Positions 56,833 to 64,000 of a DNA stretch of 64,000 bases are shown here, piece after piece. The translations under genes were made by a program, and so were the position numbers. The stretch's first letter is position 1. Every line of letters begins with the position of its first letter. The notes beneath the pieces are model-generated. The model saw only the letters and a program-made list of their open reading frames with translations. It was not told the origin of the DNA and searched no databases. The stretch spans positions 222,941-286,940 of the forward strand of contig CAJNOJ010000118.1 in assembly GCA_905250025.1 (NCBI GenBank). Reading direction: 5' to 3'. Origin of the DNA: Adineta ricciae (taxonomy: Eukaryota; Rotifera; Eurotatoria; Adinetida; Adinetidae).

Positions 56833-57655
56833 CTATGTAATAATAATAGGATAATCATCCGTTGAAATAGAATCAAAACCACCACCCTTAAAAATAGGGA
56901 ACATCTTTGCTAGTGGACCATTTTTAATCCGTATTATTGTTAATATTTGTCTTGTTTGAAAATTTTTACTATTAAAATACAATTGCTCAGGTATCCATTT
57001 AAAACAAGTTTTACATTGTGTAGCTTTCCATCGAATTCGAACAGTATCATTTCCATTAATTCGATGTGGAGGAGCAGTAAGAGAAATATGAATTTCTGAA
57101 CTTCGATTAAAATATATTGTAACTGCTTCGGGATTATATATAATTCCAAGGTTCGCATCTTGGCATACAGCAGACCAATTTTTTGGTATTAAACCAAAAT
57201 ATTTCTCGTCTGGTTTTCCTATTGATATTATTTTATAATTTGTTATTTCTTGAATAACTTGCATTCCATGACGAACAACTGCAGTAGATCGAAGTGGAAT
57301 TTCTGTATTCTTTTTAAAATAAATTTCTTCACATGGTAAAATTTCTTTATCTTCCAGCATACATGTTTCATTTGAATACCAGTAATCTTCATCTATAGAC
57401 GAAGCATTCTTCGAATGTATCATTCCAGAATTGAAGTTTATATAATTTTTTATTTCAAATGAACTTTCATTAACCCACCAATGCACTGGAAAATCATTAA
57501 AATTTTGTTCACCGTATTTCCAATATGTTCCATATTGACAACCAAGTGATGGAGGAGTTTGTAATAATAATTGAACGTAATATTTTGATTGTGGTGAATC
57601 GGGAACTGCATATGGAAAATGTTGCATTACAAAAGATGTATGCTGTTCTGTTGAA
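56833..57655 (-). CDS. Uncharacterised protein, 5' end cut by contig gap
   Basis: An open frame of about 270 codons runs from the N at 57656 to a stop at 56833; the first ATG inside is at 57627, but the frame is open upstream to the gap, so the start is probably missing. Features are WKYGEQNFNDFPVHWWVNES, several NxS/T sequons, paired Cys (TQCKTCFKWIP), and a beta-strand-like SSEIHISLTAPP. It looks like an extracellular beta-rich domain, but I do not recognise the family. Base composition is more AT-rich than its neighbours. No equivalent exists in the duplicated block. Confidence 0.5.
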
Positions 57656-57656
57656 N
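57656..57656. other. Assembly gap (single N)
   Basis: A lone N joins the unknown minus-strand gene to a stretch that begins mid-gene in the second copy of the methyltransferase. It marks a contig join, not a biological junction. Confidence 0.9.
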
Positions 57657-57769
57657 CAACGATTGTGAACGAAGAACCAGTTGATTACAGTGATTTTGGA
57701 AATGAAATGACAAAACTCGTTCGATATGTAGGACAAAAACACCATTTCTCTGTTTCGCGTGTTAATTAA
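57657..57769 (+). CDS. Partial methyltransferase 3' end (copy B)
   Basis: The last 37 codons of the GRDP/methyltransferase fusion (VDYSDFGNEMTKLVRYVGQK up to FSVSRVN and TAA), nearly identical to 44302..44414. The rest of this copy is not in the contig; it is cut by the N. Confidence 0.8.
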
Positions 57770-57808
57770 TATATGAAGGAAGGAGTATAAAATCATTTAA
57801 AGCAAATT

Positions 57809-58342
57809 TCAAAGTTCAGTTTTTGTTTGGACAGCCTCATTGAATATAACTGCAGCTGTAGAAGTCCAGATGGTTTCATTTAGATCTACAATTCCCAACT
57901 CCTTCAGTTTTGTAAACATCGGTATTTGAAATTCCAGAGAGGAAACGATTACTTGTGTTTCTTCAGCCTCACTGGCTCTCATCCAATAGGGAGAATGATG
58001 TAGATAAGAACCAAATGTTGATTGACAAAAGCTAAAGTACATGGGTGTGTTTAAGATATGTGCATGCCATGCTGTATCAATAATTTCGGATGGTTCACCG
58101 GTTAGACCATTCTTAGCAGCTGTATAATAGTTCTCTAACTCAATGATTGTATTTAGTGCATCAGTGTCAGTCATATGCTCTGTAGTTCGTAATCGTTCGT
58201 ATAAATATTGAATATCACCGTCTGGTATTGTGACAATCTCGAAACAAGTGATCGATGAAGATAGTATAATTGTTATTAGCCATAGTTCTATACCAATATA
58301 GACCATCTTCAAGTGAACTGAATTAATATATAAAGAAAACAT
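57809..58342 (-). CDS. Secreted GRDP-like domain protein (copy B)
   Basis: 177 aa, differing from copy A (44454..44987) at only about ten positions, for example ITIILSSS for ITAILSSS and YWMRAS for YWTRAS. The motif IIDTAWHAHILNTPMYFSFC and the signal peptide are kept. Same tail-to-tail position relative to the methyltransferase end. Confidence 0.65.
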   Translation of the reverse strand: MFSLYINSVHLKMVYIGIELWLITIILSSSITCFEIVTIPDGDIQYLYERLRTTEHMTDTDALNTIIELENYYTAAKNGLTGEPSEIIDTAWHAHILNTPMYFSFCQSTFGSYLHHSPYWMRASEAEETQVIVSSLEFQIPMFTKLKELGIVDLNETIWTSTAAVIFNEAVQTKTEL

Positions 58343-58685
58343 TTAAAATTTATTTAAGATCATGGAATAGTGTTCGTGGATTATACTTTGAATTGAATAA
58401 ATACGAAGAAAAATCTTCATAAGGAGTCAAGTATGCGTTAATAAATGAATCTTAGCATTTAGTGTCTGTTCGACTGACTTCGAAAAACAAGTTCATATAT
58501 TACGCAGTGCAAAGCGTTGCATACATTCTTTTATTTCTATTTGGATAGTGATTCCTGTGTTCGTTATCCTCTTTGAAGTCTTGCTTTTGATCTAACACGT
58601 TCGTTCATATCGAAAGTACACTGATATCTTCACAATTTCTTTTCCTTACTGTCTTTTATTTGAAGAAAATAGTTTAGCATTAAAA

Positions 58686-60428
58686 CTACGGATTTACATC
58701 GCCACGGCTCACCCAGAAACTGAACTGTATCACTTTGTAGTCATGTCGAACACCCAAGAGTTCTTCGTAGAAAAAAATATTTTTCAATTTCGATAATTTG
58801 TTTTTCAATTCGTCAAAGCAGCCGTCTTCGTCTCTTTGATAAAAAGTAATGCTCATTCTTGAGAGTCGCGGCAAATTCTTCAGCAAGAATAAACATGGTT
58901 CAAACCGTATCATGGAATAAGTTATCTGCTCGAGATTTGGAAAGACTTGATGTATTAAACTCATATCACGGCGTTTATTGACGCACGCATCCGAACTGCT
59001 AGAACGTATACAAAAATTTAATTTCGTTATCATTTCGCTTGCGAGTTGATGAAGTTCTTTGTTTCTTTTCACCAGATTTACGATGCAAGAGAGGGTAGTC
59101 AAAGACGATACATGCGGTGTTTCTTGGAGAATTTTCAATAAAAGTGTTGGCCTTGTCGTTTCGACACATGCCGGAATTTCTAAATGTTTCACATTCAGTA
59201 AATTCACTACCTGTTTCAGAGAAGAAACAAAGTTTTGCTCATCAATTTGATTCTTGATTACAGGCAAGGAATCAAACGCCAATGATGTGACATTAGGACA
59301 ATAAGAACTGTGTGATGTTATCAGCTCTGTGTTAAATATATTTAAGCGTTTGACTCTATCAGATGTCGTTGACTGATTAATTGATTTATTGAAACGACGA
59401 TTATGTGTGAGCCCAATTAGTTTTCTGTCACTTGGCCAAGGCGTTGTAAAAATAGATGATTGCGGTCCATATATTAAACACTCGGTATACCATTGATGTT
59501 CTACAATCCAAAAATCAGTTTGAAAATCATTGTACTTTCGAGCTATTTCATCTTGATTACTTGAACTAAAGTTAAATCGAAATACAGTCAAATGTGGCAA
59601 CGAATGAGTAATCAGCTGTTGCCATCGAGAAGCGTCGATTATGTCGGAATTTTCGTCCACCAAAATAGTTAAGCTTCGTAAATTAGTCATACATGAAATG
59701 ACACTCATCAGATTATCAGTATCGATTGAGTAACCAGACACGGCTAGACGCTCTAGACAATTGACACGACCATGAAGACGGTTGATTTCGGCAGAGGAGA
59801 TCGACTCAAATTGTGAACCGCATAAAACATTCAGATACCGTAAGAATGGCATCTGCGGCAGTAGTCGAAATATATCAGTTAAACTGCAAAAATATATAGA
59901 GAACTTTGTAAGCGGTACGATATTTTGAGAGAATGATGATATTGGAAATATGTTTTCTTGGCATCTCGGTAGTACAGAAAGAAGATTAAAAGAAGACGAA
60001 TGGGAATTAATTAATCGAAGGCGTGTAAGTTTTGTAAGTAGTGGAATTGTCGATGATAATTGTTCCATATTGTTTTCTTTAATTTCAATCAGTGTTAACG
60101 AACGCAGTCGAGTGAACTCTACTAACGAGAAATAAGTGAAAAATGCTTGAATTTGACCATGTGTTTGTTCGTTGGAAAGTTTTATTGAATAGATCTGCTG
60201 TTGAATTTCCGTGTAATCTAACATTTTCTCACAAAATCGATCGAAGATTATTTTGTCAATATCTTCAAAATTCAAGCGCAATGGAATAGCTCGAACCAAT
60301 CGGTAAAATCGAGGATTGAGTTGTTCAAATGCGTAGAATACATCTGGAGCATTGAGGTATTCGAAACAATCCATTAATACCTCATTAGATAAATGTTCGA
60401 ACTTCGTGCGAGTTCGTTTATCGCTCAT
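58686..60428 (-). CDS. F-box protein with LRR-like region (copy B)
   Basis: 580 aa from ATG 60428. Near-identical partner of 45333..47072. The F-box starts FEHLSNEVLMDCFEYLNAPD, and one extra codon appears in TELITSHSSY compared with TELISHSWY. Substitutions are scattered and conservative, with no stop or frameshift, so both copies look functional. Confidence 0.8.
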   Translation of the reverse strand: MSDKRTRTKFEHLSNEVLMDCFEYLNAPDVFYAFEQLNPRFYRLVRAIPLRLNFEDIDKIIFDRFCEKMLDYTEIQQQIYSIKLSNEQTHGQIQAFFTYFSLVEFTRLRSLTLIEIKENNMEQLSSTIPLLTKLTRLRLINSHSSSFNLLSVLPRCQENIFPISSFSQNIVPLTKFSIYFCSLTDIFRLLPQMPFLRYLNVLCGSQFESISSAEINRLHGRVNCLERLAVSGYSIDTDNLMSVISCMTNLRSLTILVDENSDIIDASRWQQLITHSLPHLTVFRFNFSSSNQDEIARKYNDFQTDFWIVEHQWYTECLIYGPQSSIFTTPWPSDRKLIGLTHNRRFNKSINQSTTSDRVKRLNIFNTELITSHSSYCPNVTSLAFDSLPVIKNQIDEQNFVSSLKQVVNLLNVKHLEIPACVETTRPTLLLKILQETPHVSSLTTLSCIVNLVKRNKELHQLASEMITKLNFCIRSSSSDACVNKRRDMSLIHQVFPNLEQITYSMIRFEPCLFLLKNLPRLSRMSITFYQRDEDGCFDELKNKLSKLKNIFFYEELLGVRHDYKVIQFSFWVSRGDVNP

Positions 60429-60571
60429 GGCTTTAGTTTCCAACTTTATTTTCTTTCAATTCGTTTTTATATACAAAAAAAATGTCCATAGAATGCTGAT
60501 ATTCTTATATTATTCTAGCAACCAATGGCATGTCAATAAACGATAGAGTCCGCAAGCGAGCACGTCTTGTT

Positions 60572-62020
60572 TTAATACAAACTGTCCGTTGTTGTTTTCG
60601 AACACCATCGTGATATTTTCAAATAATCTAAGACAATCTTCAATGCTTCGTTACTGCCAATTCGTTCCAATGCTAACAGTGCATTTCCATTCACATAGCG
60701 ATTCGGATCAAAGTGAAGTGCATTCTTTAGAGCATTAGTTGCTTCATTTGCCTTCGAACCAAGTTTAGCTAATGACAGTGCAGCAGTGAATCTTACATGT
60801 GATGCATCTTTTGAATCTTCTTCTTCACTGCGATTACTAACCATCTCAATTAAGCATCGAACAACTGAATGGTGATCATATTCTTCATTAGATTGAATAT
60901 TTCCCAGTGCTTCACAGCAATACAGTTTAACTAACTGTGATTGACTTGTTTTCATCACATGTATTAACATTGGTATTGCTTCCAATGCAACAGATCCCAT
61001 TTCTGAAAAGATGAATGCAACGCACAATGCTTGATTTTCATTTTGCGCTTCTTTGTCCAGCATGATCTGCAGTTCTTTAATGGCATCCTTACTAAATCGG
61101 CAAGCTGTCAGTGCATAAGCTGCTTCGTAACGAACTATTGCTTCGTGATGATGCAACTGTTTGATGAGGGTACGATACTGATTGTTCAGAGCAAGATTGT
61201 ATGCTGCGTTGAGACGCACCATTCCATCTTTATCATGCAGTTTTGTTTCCCATTTAGACGTTTGTTGATCAGTTCTAGATGCTGATGGCGTGTTTGTTCC
61301 ACCCAATAGCCAATTCCAAATGTGCTTGACAATTGGCTGTAACAGACCAGCATCGGCTGCATCATACGATGCATTAGATGGATCATGATTCCACGTTGGT
61401 TTTGTTGGTTCGTCTAGCCGATTGAACTGAAATTTAAACATGAAACGATTTGTATGTGCTGTTTGATTGGCTGTTCCTTTGTGTACAATATCATAATGAA
61501 TGAGAACGACTGTTCCAGCGGAGCAAACCATACGAACATCGTTTTGTGGATTGTTTTCGGATGCTTCGTGATGTTTGACAAGATATTGTGTTTGAGGTTT
61601 GATAGCAGTTGGGCCCGTTTCAAGTGTTGTATGTTGGGGATAATACATGGCCATGACATATCGTAGCTGGTGATGACGAAGCGGTTTCTGATAACCAAAA
61701 TAACTATCTTTGTGCCACTGTTGATCGCGAGTGTTAGGTTTAGTTAAGTGAGGATGTCGATGAGGTTGCATAGTATAATTTGCACCTAATAAACTGATCA
61801 ATGCTCCGTGAACAAGTGGATCATTGAATACTTGCTGAAGTTGAGGAAGTTTTGGAAGAAGATTGTTGCCTGGATTACCTCCTCTGGCAAAAATGGATGA
61901 AATTTCCGCGTAGATTGATGAGTGGAAGTTATCATCGAGAGACATTGGCTGGAGAACTAAATATCCATCGATTAAAAACTGTTGTAGCTGTTTGTCTGTC
62001 AATAACAACGGTGAATTCAT
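60572..62020 (-). CDS. PhyH-like dioxygenase with HEAT repeats (copy B)
   Basis: 482 aa from ATG 62020 (the frame is open further upstream but without ATG). The iron and 2-oxoglutarate residues WHKDSYF, HYDIVHKG and NRFMFKFQF are unchanged from copy A, and the HEAT-like repeats are intact. One codon is deleted in the acidic run (RSEEEDSKD against RSDEEEDSKD). Confidence 0.8.
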   Translation of the reverse strand: MNSPLLLTDKQLQQFLIDGYLVLQPMSLDDNFHSSIYAEISSIFARGGNPGNNLLPKLPQLQQVFNDPLVHGALISLLGANYTMQPHRHPHLTKPNTRDQQWHKDSYFGYQKPLRHHQLRYVMAMYYPQHTTLETGPTAIKPQTQYLVKHHEASENNPQNDVRMVCSAGTVVLIHYDIVHKGTANQTAHTNRFMFKFQFNRLDEPTKPTWNHDPSNASYDAADAGLLQPIVKHIWNWLLGGTNTPSASRTDQQTSKWETKLHDKDGMVRLNAAYNLALNNQYRTLIKQLHHHEAIVRYEAAYALTACRFSKDAIKELQIMLDKEAQNENQALCVAFIFSEMGSVALEAIPMLIHVMKTSQSQLVKLYCCEALGNIQSNEEYDHHSVVRCLIEMVSNRSEEEDSKDASHVRFTAALSLAKLGSKANEATNALKNALHFDPNRYVNGNALLALERIGSNEALKIVLDYLKISRWCSKTTTDSLY

Positions 62021-62760
62021 TGTTGCGCTTGTATTACGATATTGTGAAATGGTGGAGCAATGACAACTGCGCAACTTGTTCTTTCACCATTTTCTACACG
62101 TGGCGATAAAAAAAAATTTATCGAATTTTCGTAATGTAAGACATGTGTCATGATAGATAAACACAAGAATAGGCCATTGAACTGTGCATTTTACGATGCA
62201 GTGTTGTACTCGTCGATATAGTAGTTTGACAGATAAAATAGATGAGGAACACAGTGTAAATGACTCATCGTAATTGCATGATGTTATCGTAACAAAATAC
62301 GGCCAACCGTTGACTTGTTCTTTTTTTTCTAATTATCACGGAGTTAATATTCAAATTAGCTGGTAAGATGTCGAAGAACACATACTTATTCCAAAAATCA
62401 AAAAGCATGACCAAGTACCGTAACCACATATATGTGTGGTTTGAGGTGGCATTTCTTTCCTCTACGCATATGTCGCTAGTTTGACATAATGTGCATCATT
62501 AATATCAAATTGAAATGAAATCATTTTCTGCTTGCAACTAATATAGAAGTAATGGAATCCATGTTGAGGATATGCGTGTGTTAAACTACACTAAATACCC
62601 ATATCCTCTCTCTTTCTTTATTAACGTATTGTAATTAACTTTAAAAAAAAAGAAATAATACGCAGACTGCGCATTTTAGTGTCTTTCTTTATTCTAAAAA
62701 CAAATGATAACTATACTGGATAGTTATCATTTTCAAAACAGGAAATTGTTTGTAAATTAT
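62021..62760. other. Intergenic, copy B counterpart of 48669..49401
   Basis: No gene seen. It aligns along its length with the copy A spacer, including a shared stretch near 62430 with ACCACATATATGTGTGGTTTGA, an imperfect hairpin-forming palindrome also present at about 49065 in copy A. Confidence 0.4.
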
Positions 62761-63513
62761 CTAACTAGTTGTTACACCGAATCCGATTGGGACTCCTTGT
62801 ATTCCACCTAATTGACCACCCATAGGCGAACCACCCATCGACATTCCTCCCATTGGCATACCACCCATAGACATGCCACCCATAGGCATTCCACCGGCAG
62901 GTATACCACCCATAGCCATGCCACCCATAGGCATTCCACCGGTATACATACCACCAGCAGGAAATCTGCCCATAGGTATTCCACCGGCAGACATACCACC
63001 GCTAGGAAATCTTCCCATAGACATACCACCCATGGGCATTCTACCAATAATTGAGCTGCCTACGGGCGTTCCACCAACAGGCATTCCTCCCATAGACATT
63101 CCTCCCATGGGCATTCCACCAACAGGGATACCTCCCGTACCACCATTCATAAACTGTTCATAAGCTCTGCTAAATTCTGGCGCCAACGGAACATAGATGT
63201 TCATGGTGGCTTGATTATCGAATCCTCTATGAGAGCCGTATCCAAATCCTGAACCAGCTGCAGGCGCAATAGATCTTGCAAGAGCACCATACTGGGATCT
63301 TGCAGCGGCGCCATATTGAGGTCTTGCTACAGCGCCGTATTGAGGTCTTGCTGCAGCGCCATATTGAGGTGCTGCAACAGCACCATATTGAGGTCTTGCT
63401 ACAGCGCCATATTGAGGTGCTGCAGCGCCATATTGTGGCCTTGCGATCACTCCACGACTATCATGGTGAAGTTTTCTGTGTTTTTGAAATTTATTGACAG
63501 CAACTGAAGCCAT
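62761..63513 (-). CDS. Gly/Met-rich repeat protein (copy B)
   Basis: 250 aa. Same plan as copy A: MASVAVNKFQKHRK start, about seven PQYGA.AR octapeptides, the unique YVPLAPEFSRAYEQF segment and GGMPM-type pentapeptides. Relative to copy A it has one more octapeptide and a rearranged pentapeptide tract (for example GRFPSGGMSAGGIPMGRFPA), which indicates repeat slippage since the copies separated. Confidence 0.6.
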   Translation of the reverse strand: MASVAVNKFQKHRKLHHDSRGVIARPQYGAAAPQYGAVARPQYGAVAAPQYGAAARPQYGAVARPQYGAAARSQYGALARSIAPAAGSGFGYGSHRGFDNQATMNIYVPLAPEFSRAYEQFMNGGTGGIPVGGMPMGGMSMGGMPVGGTPVGSSIIGRMPMGGMSMGRFPSGGMSAGGIPMGRFPAGGMYTGGMPMGGMAMGGIPAGGMPMGGMSMGGMPMGGMSMGGSPMGGQLGGIQGVPIGFGVTTS

Positions 63514-64000
63514 TTCTTCGTTGTGCGATTGCTAGTTGACACTTATACAAATAGAAATGATTACTGTATTTGATTTTACCTATGTATACATATAGGAGGC
63601 AGAGACAGAAAGAGAGAGAGAGCAGAAAAAGAGAGTCACGCAAGGTCACGCTTTATCATTTATCTGGAACAGCGGGGTATGTAATTTTTGGCATACAGGT
63701 ATTGGTTTTATGTGGTTGAGAAATATGTAGAGATAGGTAAGCTGTTCGTTTAAATAGATTTCAAAATCGATAAGAAAAATATCAAAATATGAAATGAATA
63801 GAAATCAAAGTGTAATTATTCTCGTGATTAAAAAAATATAAAACTGTATCGTATAATAAAATAGAAAGTGACGAAGCGAAGAAAGAAAAACCAATATATA
63901 AAAATGCGTATCATTATTAATATTTTTGAGTGATTTGCACTGACTAGAAAAATATCAAAATGCACATGTGTAGTCTGAGCTGTGGCAGACGATTATTTTA
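63514..64000. other. Upstream flank of Gly/Met-rich gene, copy B
   Basis: No gene seen. It aligns with 50134..50622 and includes the GA-rich microsatellite; the window ends inside the duplicated block. Confidence 0.5.

Larger units (their letters stand above)
57657..64000. repeat. 6.3-kb duplicated block, copy B
   Basis: Second copy of 44302..50622, same gene order and orientation, beginning exactly at the N and still matching at the window's end. Coding genes keep their frames in both copies. Confidence 0.9.

Overview
The window looks like nuclear DNA of a bdelloid rotifer (Adineta/Rotaria type). This is inferred from several things together. The DNA is AT-rich. Most introns are about 50-65 nt with GT..AG ends. 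The gene families are typical of bdelloids: ADP-ribosyltransferase-TPR, NHL, EGF-mucin and VCBS chimeras, a cellular RNA-dependent RNA polymerase, and Old Yellow Enzyme and iron-ADH genes of probable bacterial or fungal origin that now carry introns. A 6.3-kb block also occurs twice with a few percent divergence, as expected for allelic or homeologous copies.

Layout. 0.2-3.4 kb: an orphan rhodopsin-like GPCR (-) and an F-box protein (+). 3.6-6.0 kb: remains of at least four genes (NHL-like, EGF-TM, ADP-ribosyltransferase, VCBS/FG-GAP). 6.5-14.6 kb: a plus-strand block with a maleylacetate-reductase-like iron ADH, two tandem Old Yellow Enzymes, a damaged SLC18-like transporter, and two identical 71-nt tRNA-like elements. 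15.2-19.1 kb: two secreted or membrane mucin-like modular proteins whose introns are all phase 1. 20.5-25 kb: an alpha-arrestin, a GPCR pseudogene and two small genes. 25.4-28.1 kb: an ADP-ribosyltransferase-TPR protein with a C-terminal hydrophobic tail. 29.4-35 kb: a dynamin-like GTPase, an aminergic-type GPCR and an SK-type K+ channel. 35.4-37.2 kb: a death-effector-domain/TM/NHL protein. 37.5-42.1 kb: an eight-exon RNA-dependent RNA polymerase. 42.7-50.1 kb: a small secreted peptide, a GRDP-like/methyltransferase fusion, a GRDP-like paralogue, an F-box protein, a PhyH-HEAT protein and a Gly/Met repeat protein. 51.5-57.7 kb: a mucin-like surface protein, a second NHL protein, another GPCR and an unknown gene cut by an N. 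57.7-64 kb: a second copy of 44.3-50.6 kb in the same orientation.

Single Ns at 43400 and 57656 are contig joins. The first sits in a perfect 221-bp overlap. The second starts the repeated block inside the same methyltransferase gene. The tandem arrangement is therefore more likely two haplotypes laid end to end than a true tandem duplication.

The genes do not form one pathway. Themes that recur are signalling and surface sensing (GPCRs, SK channel, DED-NHL, EGF/PAN mucins), NAD/flavin metabolism (ADH, OYE) and RNA silencing (RdRP). Exon coordinates were derived by hand from splice consensus and frame continuity.
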